64,000 nucleotides of DNA from Cellulomonas sp. S1-8 (GCF_026184235.1 NZ_CP110806.1:1674001-1738000); one strand, 5' to 3'. Counted from the stretch's first letter, positions 53,516-62,602 are shown. Made by a program: numbers and translations. Notes: generated by a model from the sequence alone, not told the origin.

Positions 53516-54164
53516 GCGGGGGCGTCCGTGCGCGTGGGGCTCCGCTGGTCAACGTGAACTACTCCTACCCAGACTGCTGGGCAGGATGGACACCTGGATG
53601 GAGCTTCGCTCGCTTTGCACGCGAGATCGCCGGAGAGCTCGCAGAGCCGGGCCCCGCATCGGAGGTCACTGCGCGCGCGGTCGGACTGGTCAATGCCGAC
53701 TCGTTGCGCAAGAGGGGCATCGTCGCGCAGAACGCCGTGTGGGTGCCCGACCGGTCGACTGGTGAGGTTGCGGCAATCCTGGACGTCACGATCATTGTGG
53801 CGCCCGGCGGTGAGTCCGCTCCGGAGCGGCACCTGGCGCGCAATCTGCGCAAGGACTTCGGGTGGACGACGCGGATCGTGGACTACGCCGCGCAGACGTC
53901 AGAGGTCCCGGCGGGTCGGTTGACGATCGAGCAGGTGCTGCTGCGACGGTTCGGGGAGCGGCAGGTGCAGGGGTTTCTGTTCCTCAACGTGTTCCCGCCG
54001 GGCGCTGCGGAGGCGGCGTCGTTGGTGTTCAACACGGTGCACCTGGATCTGGTGACGGAGGTCGCCCGGCAGGGTCGGATGATCGCGGAGTCGCTGGAGC
54101 TGACGCTCGGCGACATCCCCGGCGGACGGCGGAAGGGATGAGCGGGGGCGTCCGTGCGCGTGGG
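53183..54164 (+). repeat. Direct duplication of a 356-bp segment spanning gene ends and next-gene starts
   Basis: Segments 53183-53538 and 53809-54164 align without gaps at an offset of 626 bp and differ at roughly 16 positions by eye. Each covers the 3' end of a paralogue, its stop and the first nine codons of the next gene. A shorter related copy of the junction lies at 52838-52864. The array grew by duplicating gene ends together with the following start. Confidence 0.85.
53512..54141 (+). CDS. Type VII-associated paralogue C (unknown function)
   Basis: This 209-residue protein overlaps paralogue B by 4 bp (ATGA, 53512-53515) and starts MSGGVRARG. The N-terminal segment (NVNYSYPDCWAGWTPGW) is unlike B, but the remainder is nearly the same, for example IEQVLLRRFGERQVQGFLFL and EVARQGRMIAESLEL. 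The variable N-terminus and constant C-terminus suggest that specificity lies at the front. No catalytic motif is evident. Confidence 0.8.
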   Translation: MSGGVRARGAPLVNVNYSYPDCWAGWTPGWSFARFAREIAGELAEPGPASEVTARAVGLVNADSLRKRGIVAQNAVWVPDRSTGEVAAILDVTIIVAPGGESAPERHLARNLRKDFGWTTRIVDYAAQTSEVPAGRLTIEQVLLRRFGERQVQGFLFLNVFPPGAAEAASLVFNTVHLDLVTEVARQGRMIAESLELTLGDIPGGRRKG

Positions 54165-54836
54165 ACGTCCGACGGGGCCATCGGGTTGGTCCTGCCGGCG
54201 GACTGGTGGGTCGTGCCGCTCGCCGACGAGACGCAGCGCGGCCGGGTCGTCGCGGCGCTCGTCGAGCACCAGGTCGGCGGTGGGGACGCGTCCGCTGCGC
54301 TGCGACGCCAGCTCCGGGTCGACATCGGCGCAGCGGCACGGCGTGCGGCGGCGTCGGGAGGCTGGGGGATGGCGTTCATGCTGATGCGCGCCGGCGACCA
54401 CCCGCTGCCCGCGACGATGACCGGCTACCGGTCGCCCGGGTCCTTCCGGGACGAGGGCGGCGTGGCCGAGGTCCGCGGGGCGCTCGAGGCGGCGACCGTC
54501 GCGGCGGGCGGGCGGCTGGACGCGGGTGCGGGCCCGTTCGGCCTCGTGCTGCGGAGCATCCGCGAACGCACCGGCACGTGGCACGACGTCGTCGACCTGC
54601 CCGTCCTCGCGTGCGACTACTGGACGGACCCCGACGACGGCCACGGCCTCGTGCACCTGTCGTTCACCACGTCGCTCGTCGCGCTGCGCGACGCCATGTG
54701 CGACCTGTTCGACACCGTCGTGGCGACCCTGCACCGCAGCGACCACCCACCCGCACCCGACGCCGGTGCGAGCGACGACGATCTCGTGGCGGCGCGGGTT
54801 GCCGCCCCTACCGGCGATCCGTCGACCCGGCCGTGA
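54138..54836 (+). CDS. Type VII-associated protein D with borrowed start
   Basis: This 232-residue protein overlaps paralogue C by 4 bp (ATGA) and begins with the same MSGGVRARG, then is unrelated by simple sequence. It contains LVLPADWWVVPLADETQRGR near residue 16 and a C-terminal VHLSFTTSLVALRDAMCDLF that resembles the strand-helix ending of the paralogues. It may be a distant member of the same fold. The first nine residues probably came with the duplicated junction. Its end overlaps the convergent GGDEF/EAL gene by 29 bp. Confidence 0.75.
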   Translation: MSGGVRARGTSDGAIGLVLPADWWVVPLADETQRGRVVAALVEHQVGGGDASAALRRQLRVDIGAAARRAAASGGWGMAFMLMRAGDHPLPATMTGYRSPGSFRDEGGVAEVRGALEAATVAAGGRLDAGAGPFGLVLRSIRERTGTWHDVVDLPVLACDYWTDPDDGHGLVHLSFTTSLVALRDAMCDLFDTVVATLHRSDHPPAPDAGASDDDLVAARVAAPTGDPSTRP

Positions 54837-57800
54837 GCGCGGCCTGGGCGAGGAGCAGGCGAGTCGCGTCCGCCGCCGGCATCGGCCGCGCGAACAGGAA
54901 ACCCTGGGCGAACGGGCACCCCAGCTCGGCCAGGGTCGCCGCCTCGGCCTCGGTCTCGATCCCCTCGGCGATGACGTCCAGCCCGAACCGGGCACCCATC
55001 GTCACCATCAGGCCCACGAGCTCGCGGCTGCGGCGGCTCGTCTGCATCCGCTGCACGAACGACCGGTCGATCTTGAGCGCACCGACGGGGAGCTCGTGCA
55101 GTGCCGACAGCGACGAGTGCCCGGTCCCGAAGTCGTCGACGTGCATCTCGACGCCCTCCTCCCGCAGCTGGCCGAGGAAGCTCACCGCGACGTCCTGGTA
55201 GTGCATGATCACGCCCTCGGTCACCTCGAACACGATCGAGGACGCGGGCACGTCGAACCGGTCGAGGGCCGCGCGCAGCGTCGGGCGCAGGTCCGGGTCC
55301 CAGAACTGCCGGTTGGAGAGGTTGACGCTCACGGTGCAGTCCTCGAAGCCGGGGACGGCGTCCCGCCACTCCCGGATCTGACGGCACGCCTCGGCGATCG
55401 TCCACAGGCCGATCGGCCGGGTGTGACCGGTCGCCTCGGCGACCGGCAGGAAGTCGTCCGGTGGGACGAGCCCGCGCTGCGGGTGGTGCCAGCGGATCAG
55501 CGCCTCCAGGCCGACGATCCGGCGAGTGTCCAGACGCACGATCGGCTGGTAGTACAGCTCGAACTGGTCCTCGGCGATGCCCTGGTCCAGGGCGGACTCC
55601 ATCTGCAGGCGTGCCATCGCTCGCGCGTGCATCGCGGTGTCGAACAGCACCACGGAGCCCGGTCCCTGTGCCTTGGCCCGGTACATGGCGGTGTCGGCGT
55701 CCCGGAGGTACTCGTCGGCGGACTCGTACTCGACGGCACTGACGGCGATCCCGGCCGCGGCGCTGACGGTCCGGGTCCCCTCGTTGACGACCACCGGCAC
55801 GGACATCACCGACAGCAGCCGCCTGATCACCTCGGGCAGCCCCGGGATGTCCTGGACGTCGTCGATCAGCAGCGCGAACTCGTCGCCGCCGAACCGCGAC
55901 ACGGTGTCGGTGACGCGCACCTCCGACGACAGTCGCCTGGCCACCTGGATCAGCAGCTCGTCGCCGACCTGGTGCCCCAGACTGTCGTTGACGACCTTGA
56001 ACCCGTCCAGGTCCAGGAAGACCACGGCGAACTGGTAGTCGGCGTGGCGCTGGGTGCGCAGGATCGCCTGGTTGAGCCTCTCCAGGAACAGCGCCCGGTT
56101 CGGCAGGCCGGTGAGCAGGTCGTAGTGCGCGTCGTGCCGCAGCTGTTCCTCCAGCTGCTGGCGCTCGGTGACGTCCGTCATGGACCCCACGAGCCGGGTG
56201 ACGGTGCCGTCGGTGTCACGGACCGACAACGCGTTGGTGATCATCCAGCGGTAGGTGCCGTCCGCGGTGCGCAGCCGGTACCCCACCTCCAGCGCGGGGT
56301 CGCGGCCGTTCAGGTGGTGGGACAGCGCCCGGTCGACGGTGACCCGGTCCGCAGGGTGGACGCGGCTGAGCCACTCGTGGGAGGTGGCACCGATCTCGTC
56401 CTCCGTGAAACCCAGCAGGGCCTTCCAGCGCGCCGAGTAGTAGACGACCCCGGTGCCGAGGTCCCAGTCCCACATGCCGTCGTTGGCGGCCTCGGCAGCC
56501 AAGGCGTAGCGCTCCTCGCTGACCCGCAGCCGCTCGACCGCGCGGTCCTGGTCCAGGGCCACGGCCAGCAGCACGGCCCAGTGGTTGAACCGTTCGAAGA
56601 CCGCCTCCTCCATGACGTCGAAGGGTCCGGTGAGGGCCAGGAAGCCGTGGTCGCTGCCGTCGAAGCGGAGCGGCACCACCAGCGTGAGCGCGTCGGGACC
56701 GATCTCCTCGTGCCGGGACGCCGGGGGGAAGGCGCGGACGTCGCACGGCTCGTCGCGGCGCCCGCTCCCGCCCTCGTCGGGGTAGACGCCCACGATGCGC
56801 AGCTCGTGGTTGTCGTTCCACAGCGCGAGGCTGCCGCGCGGCACGTCCGTGCCGCTCAGCCAGGTCAGGGACCGCACGTCCCGGTCGTGGCGGCGCACCA
56901 GCTCCGTGCTGACCCGGTGGTACCGGCGCTGCACCTCGACGTGCTGGTTCACCACGGCGCCGCTCTGCTGCCGGCGGTGGGACTGCAGCGCCCGAGCGGT
57001 GACGTCGACGGCACGCCGGTCCAGCGCCGCGGCGGCCGGGGCGTCACCGGGGGCGAGCAGCGCGGTCACCGCCACGGCCAGTCCCCGGACGGCCGCGACC
57101 GCGTTCAGCGGGGACGACGAGCGGCCCATCACGTGCCGCAGCGCGTCGGTGGCGGACTTCTCCGCTGCGCCGAGGTCCGCCTCCGGCGTCCGCAGCACCT
57201 GGCCGAACAGGGTGAGGAGGTGCTGCGCGGCGACCCGCAGACCGTCCTGCCGGGTCGGCGTCAGGTCCTGCTCGCCGTACAGCACGGCCCCGAGATCGCG
57301 CACGAACGGCGCGCTCAGGCCCTCGAGACCGGAGGGTTCGCCGTCGCCGTGGGCCTCGACGGTGCGGCAGCCGCAGGACTCCCGCACGACGAACGTGACG
57401 GGCATGCGGTGCAGGCCCGGTTCGACGACGTCGCCCCGCAGGGCACGCAGGGCGAGCGCGCAGGCCATCGATCCGGCGAGGGTGAAGCTCTGGGCGACGG
57501 TGGACAGCGGCGGGTGGTGCTCCGCGGCCTCGGGAATGTCGTCGAACCCGACCACCGCGACGTCGTCCGGCACGACGACCCCGTCGGCCGCGAGGGCCTC
57601 GATGAACGCCATCGCGGTCGCGTCGGTGCACGCCACCACGGCGGTGGGCAGCTCGCCCAGCTCACGCAGGCGGCGCACGGCGAACGCGCCGTCGTAGGTC
57701 TCGTCCAGCCGCCACGGCACCGGTACCTGGTCGGTGGGCAGCAGGCCGTGGGCGAGCATGGCCTGCCGGTACGCCTCGTAGCGGATCGAGTCGTCGGCGT

Positions 57801-58248
57801 TGGCGGGCTGACGGCCCACGAAGGCGATCCTCGTGTGACCGTGCCCGACCAGGTGGTCCAGCGACGCACGGACGCCCTGCTCGTTGTCGGGGACGACGGT
57901 GGGGCAGTCACACCCCGACGGCGCCTCGTACACGGTCACGACCGGCTTGCCGGTGGCGGCGAAGGCCTGCACGTAGTGGGAGTCCACGGCCGCCGGGGCC
58001 ACGACCAGCGCATCGAGGTGGTCCCAGCTGACCTGCGAGGCGAACCGCTCGTCCTCGAAGTCCAGCAGACCGGCGTCGTGCGTCTGGATCGCCACGATCC
58101 GTGCGCCCTGCGCGCTCGCGGTGTCGATGACCCCGGTGAGTATGCTTCCGAAGAAGTAGCCGTGCACGTTGGGCGCGATGAAACCGACCGCGGGTGGCCG
58201 CCGCTGGGAGATGCCGTCGATGGTCGCCTCCTTCGTCGCAGTCGCCAT
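54808..58248 (-). CDS. LacI-type sensor, PAS, GGDEF and EAL protein (c-di-GMP turnover)
   Basis: This protein of about 1146 residues has four parts. Residues 20-300 are a LacI-type periplasmic-binding fold without a DNA-binding head (AVGFIAPNVHGYFFGSILTG, VVGFDDIPEAAEHHPPLSTV), ending in the ESCGC motif near 293. A helical linker leads to a PAS domain near 583. The GGDEF domain has its motif RFGGDEF near 786. The EAL domain has its motif EALIRW near 914, with DDFGTGHSSL and KIDRSF. Both catalytic domains look intact, so it could make and break c-di-GMP under control of a cytoplasmic ligand. There is no signal peptide. Confidence 0.92.
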   Translation of the reverse strand: MATATKEATIDGISQRRPPAVGFIAPNVHGYFFGSILTGVIDTASAQGARIVAIQTHDAGLLDFEDERFASQVSWDHLDALVVAPAAVDSHYVQAFAATGKPVVTVYEAPSGCDCPTVVPDNEQGVRASLDHLVGHGHTRIAFVGRQPANADDSIRYEAYRQAMLAHGLLPTDQVPVPWRLDETYDGAFAVRRLRELGELPTAVVACTDATAMAFIEALAADGVVVPDDVAVVGFDDIPEAAEHHPPLSTVAQSFTLAGSMACALALRALRGDVVEPGLHRMPVTFVVRESCGCRTVEAHGDGEPSGLEGLSAPFVRDLGAVLYGEQDLTPTRQDGLRVAAQHLLTLFGQVLRTPEADLGAAEKSATDALRHVMGRSSSPLNAVAAVRGLAVAVTALLAPGDAPAAAALDRRAVDVTARALQSHRRQQSGAVVNQHVEVQRRYHRVSTELVRRHDRDVRSLTWLSGTDVPRGSLALWNDNHELRIVGVYPDEGGSGRRDEPCDVRAFPPASRHEEIGPDALTLVVPLRFDGSDHGFLALTGPFDVMEEAVFERFNHWAVLLAVALDQDRAVERLRVSEERYALAAEAANDGMWDWDLGTGVVYYSARWKALLGFTEDEIGATSHEWLSRVHPADRVTVDRALSHHLNGRDPALEVGYRLRTADGTYRWMITNALSVRDTDGTVTRLVGSMTDVTERQQLEEQLRHDAHYDLLTGLPNRALFLERLNQAILRTQRHADYQFAVVFLDLDGFKVVNDSLGHQVGDELLIQVARRLSSEVRVTDTVSRFGGDEFALLIDDVQDIPGLPEVIRRLLSVMSVPVVVNEGTRTVSAAAGIAVSAVEYESADEYLRDADTAMYRAKAQGPGSVVLFDTAMHARAMARLQMESALDQGIAEDQFELYYQPIVRLDTRRIVGLEALIRWHHPQRGLVPPDDFLPVAEATGHTRPIGLWTIAEACRQIREWRDAVPGFEDCTVSVNLSNRQFWDPDLRPTLRAALDRFDVPASSIVFEVTEGVIMHYQDVAVSFLGQLREEGVEMHVDDFGTGHSSLSALHELPVGALKIDRSFVQRMQTSRRSRELVGLMVTMGARFGLDVIAEGIETEAEAATLAELGCPFAQGFLFARPMPAADATRLLLAQAALTAGSTDRR

Positions 58249-58326
58249 CGTCACTGCCCTGGCATCGGCAGATCGAGGCCGGACCTGGAGCGCTGGCCAC
58301 CCAGTCCGGGCGTCGGCCACCCCGGA

Positions 58327-58974
58327 TCACCCCGGTCGGACGAGCTCCGCGAAGACCACGACGTTCGCCTCGTAGTGCCGCACGGTCGGGTCCCACGCGC
58401 CCCCGCACGTGATCAGGCGTAGGCCCGCGTGGTCGATGTCGCCGTAGACGGCGTCCGTCGGGAACTCGTCCTTCGGGTGCTCCTCGACGGCCGTCACCAC
58501 GAACACCGGTGCCGTCCCGTCGGTCCGGGTCACCCGGACCTCGTCGCCGACGGACACACGCGCCAGGTCGTAGAACACACCCGGCCCGGCCCAGTCGACG
58601 TGCCCGGCGATGACCGCGGGACCGAGCTCACCCGGGGTCGGCGCCCGGTCGTACCACCCGGCGGGGAACCCGGCCGGCGGCACCTCCATGGTGCCGTCCG
58701 CCTGCAGTCCCAGCGTCATCAGCTCGGAGTCGACGCCGATCGACGGGATCGTCACCCGGAGCGGGACGGAGGGCGCCATCATCAACGGACCCGCGACCCG
58801 CGACGCGGCCGCCGATGGCGCCGCGGAGGCGGTCGCAGGCGCGGCCTCGGCCCCGTTCGTCGGGTCGAGCACGCCGGGTGCGGCCGGCACGGTGCCGCAC
58901 GCGGCGGTCGTCAGGACGGCCGTCGTCAGGACGAGCGCGACCGCCCACGGCGGCGCGCCCGGCCGCCTCGTCAC
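58327..58974 (-). CDS. Class F sortase, predicted lipoprotein
   Basis: This 215-residue transpeptidase has catalytic His125 (AGHVDWAG), Cys190 (LITCGGAWD) and Arg199 (VRHYEANVVVFAE), the class F arrangement. The N-terminus has a lipobox-like TTAAC (Cys26), so it may be lipid-anchored instead of using the usual membrane helix. Its ATG overlaps the stop of the DUF3494 surface-protein gene by 4 bp, so the two are coupled. It probably attaches that protein to the cell wall. Confidence 0.9.
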   Translation of the reverse strand: MTRRPGAPPWAVALVLTTAVLTTAACGTVPAAPGVLDPTNGAEAAPATASAAPSAAASRVAGPLMMAPSVPLRVTIPSIGVDSELMTLGLQADGTMEVPPAGFPAGWYDRAPTPGELGPAVIAGHVDWAGPGVFYDLARVSVGDEVRVTRTDGTAPVFVVTAVEEHPKDEFPTDAVYGDIDHAGLRLITCGGAWDPTVRHYEANVVVFAELVRPG

Positions 58975-60026
58975 TCCGCGCGCGACCGGCGGGTTCGCAG
59001 TCGCGACGTCCCGGCGACGATGACGGCGGCCGCGCCCAGCAGGGCGAGGACGACGGCACCTGTCGTCCCGGCGCCGACGCTGCTGCCGTCACCGGTGGAG
59101 ACCCCACCGGTGGGGACCTGCGGCACCTGCGGCCCGCGCCGCGCCGCGGACCCGGAGCCCGCGCCGGAACCCGTCCCGGGACCTGCGGTCGCGCCCACGC
59201 CGGCACCAGCGCTCGGGGCCGGTGTCGCGCCCTCGCTCGGGACGACGGTCGGACTCGCGGTCGCGCTCGCGCTCGCGCTCGCGCTCGGCGTCGGCACCGC
59301 GCACAGCGGGCGGATGATCGTGTTCGAGTCCAGGGTGACCGCGCCGTTGCGGGCCAGGACGCGGCCGGCGACCGTCGCCCCCGTGGTCAGGGTGATGGAC
59401 GTCAGGGCCATGACGGTGCCGACGAACGACGTCCGCGTACCCAGGGTCGTCGAGCTGCCGACCTGCCAGTAGACGTTGCACGCCTGAGCGCCGTCGATGA
59501 GCACGACCGCGCTGTCGGTCGCGGTGATGAGCGTCGACGGGGTCTGGAAGACCCAGACGGCGTTCGGGTCGCCGTCACCGTCCAGCGTGAGGGTGCCGGT
59601 CAGACCCAGGGCGTCGCCGGAGGAGTACACGCCGGACGTCAGGGTCAGACCTCCGAGCTCGTTCGGGACCGCCATCACGGGCCCCTGCCCCGCGGCGTTG
59701 TCGTACGCCGTCACGAGGTCCGTCTTGGCCTGGTCGGCGACGTCGTCCGCGGCGTGGACGGCCCCGGCGTGCGTGATCGAGCCCGCCCCGGTGAACGACG
59801 CGGTGGGGGACGTGCCGATGTCCCCGGTGACCGTCGTCGACCCGGTGTTCGTGATGCCCGCTCCCGCGAGGATCGCGAAGCTGTCCGCCGTGGCGAGGGG
59901 CACCGCGACGGGGGCGGCCTGCGCGCTCGACGCCAGGGCGACGGCCAGGGTGACCGTCGCTGCGATCGCTGCGACAGCCGCTGTGCGCGGACGAGGGTGA
60001 CGACGTACGCCGGTCGTGGCCTGCAT
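58971..60026 (-). CDS. Ice-binding-like (DUF3494) surface protein with sorting signal
   Basis: This 351-residue protein has a signal peptide ending near SSAQAAP, then a DUF3494 beta-helix domain (FAILAGAGITNTGSTTVTGD, ALTSITLTTGATVAGRVLA) as in ice-binding and adhesin proteins. A Ser/Ala/Gly linker follows. The C-terminus is a sorting-signal layout: a QVPTGG motif, a hydrophobic helix (TTGAVVLALLGAAAVIVAG) and the basic tail RLRTRRSRAE. It is coupled to a class F sortase gene. Ice binding is one possibility; in this lineage an adhesive surface role is equally plausible. Confidence 0.9.
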   Translation of the reverse strand: MQATTGVRRHPRPRTAAVAAIAATVTLAVALASSAQAAPVAVPLATADSFAILAGAGITNTGSTTVTGDIGTSPTASFTGAGSITHAGAVHAADDVADQAKTDLVTAYDNAAGQGPVMAVPNELGGLTLTSGVYSSGDALGLTGTLTLDGDGDPNAVWVFQTPSTLITATDSAVVLIDGAQACNVYWQVGSSTTLGTRTSFVGTVMALTSITLTTGATVAGRVLARNGAVTLDSNTIIRPLCAVPTPSASASASATASPTVVPSEGATPAPSAGAGVGATAGPGTGSGAGSGSAARRGPQVPQVPTGGVSTGDGSSVGAGTTGAVVLALLGAAAVIVAGTSRLRTRRSRAE

Positions 60027-60192
60027 GGTGATGTCCTCCGGTGGCGGGAGTGCCTCCGAGTGAACACCCCCTGCCGCGACACTACGGCCTGCACCTGCCC
60101 CGTGCCGACGGCTGCTCGACTCACCGGCGGGTCGCGCTGGACAATCCCTCAGGATCTGCGCATTTCCGCGCGACGAGGCCCGGAGGCGGGCG

Positions 60193-60825
60193 TCATCCGC
60201 GCCTCGTCGTCGTGCCCAGCAGCGCGGGCGGCATCGCCACGAGGTCGCCCGGGACGTCGACGTCCTGACGCGCGCCCGACGTCGCCGGCACGTCGAGCCG
60301 CACGTGCCCGGCGGCGGCGTGCCGCGCCGAGGACCCGCGCCCGAACGCCGGGCGCAGCGCGTGCGGCGCGGTCGCCGTCAGCATCGTCGTGCCGGTCCCG
60401 GCCGCGTCCGGCACGTGCGCGCGTGGCAGCGCACCGGCCGCCTCCAGCACGGTGTCGACCTCCCGCGCCACGAGGAAGGGCAGGTCGCCGAGCACCACGA
60501 CCACGGGCGCCCGGGGCGCGACCGTGCGGACGTGCGCCGCACCGGCCAGCACCGCCGCGTCCAGGCCCCGCACCTGCGCGTCGGGGCCACCGGTCGGCTC
60601 GTCCACCACCGTCGTCCGGGGCCCGCGCAGCAGCGCGGCGAGCGCCCGGTCCGGGGTGACCAGGACGACATGGTCGACGCGGTCCGCGGTCAGCAGCGCG
60701 TGCACGGTCGCGGCCGCCATCTGCCGCACCAGGTGGGCGCGGGTGTCGTCGTCGAGCGCCGGGGCGAGCCGGGACTTGCCCCGACGCGCCTCCTTGACGG
60801 GCACCACCGCCCACCAGCCGCTCAC
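60193..60825 (-). CDS. cofC: 2-phospho-L-lactate (or PEP) guanylyltransferase
   Basis: This 210-residue nucleotidyltransferase starts WWAVVPVKEARRGKSRLAPAL, the typical CofC/FbiD beginning with the GTP-binding lysine region. LGDLPFL lies near the middle and GRGSSARHA near the C-terminus. It makes the guanylyl donor for F420 synthesis; the actinobacterial enzyme FbiD uses phosphoenolpyruvate. The GTG start overlaps the cofD stop by 4 bp (GTGA, 60822-60825). Confidence 0.92.
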   Translation of the reverse strand: MSGWWAVVPVKEARRGKSRLAPALDDDTRAHLVRQMAAATVHALLTADRVDHVVLVTPDRALAALLRGPRTTVVDEPTGGPDAQVRGLDAAVLAGAAHVRTVAPRAPVVVVLGDLPFLVAREVDTVLEAAGALPRAHVPDAAGTGTTMLTATAPHALRPAFGRGSSARHAAAGHVRLDVPATSGARQDVDVPGDLVAMPPALLGTTTRRG

Positions 60826-61805
60826 GGGGCGACACCCACCAGGTCGAGCGCTGCCGCCGCCATGCGGGCGGTCGCGGCCACGTCCGTCATGAGGGTCGGT
60901 GCGGCCGCCGCGACCCACCCCTCGGCGCGCAGCGGTGCGACGGCACCCGAGTCCACGTCGTCGACGAGCCACGCGTCGAGCACCCCGCCCGTCGCGCGCA
61001 GCCCGAGGTGGCGGGCGACGGCGGCGGCGTCCGTCGCGACGCCGGTCGCCGTCAGGCACGCGTCCGCCATGCCGCGCACGGGCGCCCCGCCGATCACCGG
61101 GCTCACGCCGACGACCGGCGCGGACGTGGCGCGCAGCGCGTCGCGGACGCCCGGCACCCCCAGGATCGTGCCGACCGAGACCACGGGGTTCGACGGCGGG
61201 ACCACGACGACGTCCGCGCCTGCCAGCGCCTCCAGCACCCCCGGTGCGGGCGTCGCGTCCTGCACCCCGACCTGGACGAAACCGCGTGCCGGGACCGCGG
61301 CCCGGTGCCGCACCCACCACTCCTCGAAGTGCAGCGTGCCCTCGTCGGTGACGACGTGCGTCTCGACCTCGTCGTCGGACATGGGCAGCAGCCGGACGCC
61401 CGGCGACCAGCGCGCGGCGAGCCGCTGGGTCACCGCGGACAGCGGCAGCCCGGAGCGCAGCAGGGCGGTCCGCGCCAGGTGGGTGGCCAGGTCCAGGTCG
61501 CCGAGCGTGAACCACTCCCAGCCCAGCCCGTAGGCGACCAGGTCGTCCGCGACGTGCGTCGACTCACCGCGTCGGCCCCAGCCCTGCTGCTCGTGCACCG
61601 CACCGCCGAGCGTGTACATCAGGGTGTCGAGGTCAGGACACACGCGGACCCCGTGCAGCCACATGTCGTCGCCGGTGTTCGCCACGACCGTGACCTGCGC
61701 GGTCGTCCCGCCCTCGCCGTCCGGCAGACGCTCGCGCAGCATCGCGAGCAGCCCGCGGGTGAAGCGCGCCCCGCCGACGCCGCCCGACAGCACCGTGACC
61801 CTCAT
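60822..61805 (-). CDS. cofD: 2-phospho-L-lactate transferase (F420-0 synthesis)
   Basis: This 327-residue enzyme joins the phospholactyl or phosphoenolpyruvyl group to the deazaflavin Fo. It starts MRVTVLSGGVGGARFTRGLL with the glycine-rich site, then shows VVANTGDDMWLHGVRVCPDLD and NPVVSVGTILGVPGVRDAL, all CofD/FbiA signatures. It is coupled by 4-bp overlaps to cofC downstream and to an ABC transporter ATPase upstream (ATGA, 61802-61805). This operon links the F420 pathway to a transporter. Confidence 0.94.
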   Translation of the reverse strand: MRVTVLSGGVGGARFTRGLLAMLRERLPDGEGGTTAQVTVVANTGDDMWLHGVRVCPDLDTLMYTLGGAVHEQQGWGRRGESTHVADDLVAYGLGWEWFTLGDLDLATHLARTALLRSGLPLSAVTQRLAARWSPGVRLLPMSDDEVETHVVTDEGTLHFEEWWVRHRAAVPARGFVQVGVQDATPAPGVLEALAGADVVVVPPSNPVVSVGTILGVPGVRDALRATSAPVVGVSPVIGGAPVRGMADACLTATGVATDAAAVARHLGLRATGGVLDAWLVDDVDSGAVAPLRAEGWVAAAAPTLMTDVAATARMAAAALDLVGVAP

Positions 61806-62602
61806 GCGTGCGACGTCCCGGTGGGGCTGTACGCGATCACGGGCCGGCCGGTCACCGGGTGCGTCAGGACGTGCGCGTCGACGCCGTACACGTCACGGAC
61901 CAGCGCCGGCGTCAGCACCTCGGCCGGGGGGCCGGCGGCCGCAAGCCGACCGCCCGACAGGACGAGCACGTGCTCGCAGTACGCGGCCGCGAGGTTGAGG
62001 TCGTGCAGCGCGGCCACCGTCGTCACCCCCAGCCCGCGGACGAACCCCAGCAGCGCGAGCTGCGCGCTCACGTCCAGGTGGTTGGTCGGCTCGTCGAGGA
62101 GCAGCAGCGCAGGCTCCTGGGCGAGCGCCCGTGCGATGTGCACGCGCTGCCGTTCCCCGCCCGACAGCGTCGCCCACCCGCGGTGGGCCAGGTGGGTCGC
62201 CGACGCGGCGTCGAGGGCCCGGTCCACGGCGCCCGCGTCGGAGTCCGTGCCCCACAGCGTGCGGTACGGGATGCGGCCCAGGGCGACGACCTCGCGCACG
62301 CTCAGCGGCACCGTCGCGTCGGACGACTGCTCGAGCAGCGCGACGTGCCGGGCACGGTCGCGGCGGGGCATCGTGTGCACCGGCACCACCGGCCGCGGGT
62401 CGTCGGCGCCGGGGTCGCTCACCAGCACGGCCCCGGCCTGCGGTGCCAGCACGCCCGCGACGAGGCGCAGGAGCGTGGTCTTCCCCGCGCCGTTGGGGCC
62501 CAGCAGGCCCGTCAGCGCGCCCGCGGGGGGCGTGGCGTCGATGCCGTCGACGACCCACCGCCCACCCAGCCGGGTGCCGACACCCGCGATCGTCAGCTCC
62601 AC
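61802..62602 (-). CDS. ABC transporter ATP-binding protein, F420-0-associated (FecE-like)
   Basis: This 266-residue ATPase has Walker A GPNGAGKTT, signature LSGGERQR, Walker B LLLLDEPTNHLD and the switch histidine in ALHDLNLAA. It is of the FecE/BtuD type that pairs with FecCD permeases. It overlaps cofD by 4 bp and the permease by 10 bp. Such transporters next to cofC and cofD have been proposed to move F420-0 or a precursor; that is inference from genomic context. Confidence 0.91.
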   Translation of the reverse strand: MELTIAGVGTRLGGRWVVDGIDATPPAGALTGLLGPNGAGKTTLLRLVAGVLAPQAGAVLVSDPGADDPRPVVPVHTMPRRDRARHVALLEQSSDATVPLSVREVVALGRIPYRTLWGTDSDAGAVDRALDAASATHLAHRGWATLSGGERQRVHIARALAQEPALLLLDEPTNHLDVSAQLALLGFVRGLGVTTVAALHDLNLAAAYCEHVLVLSGGRLAAAGPPAEVLTPALVRDVYGVDAHVLTHPVTGRPVIAYSPTGTSHA

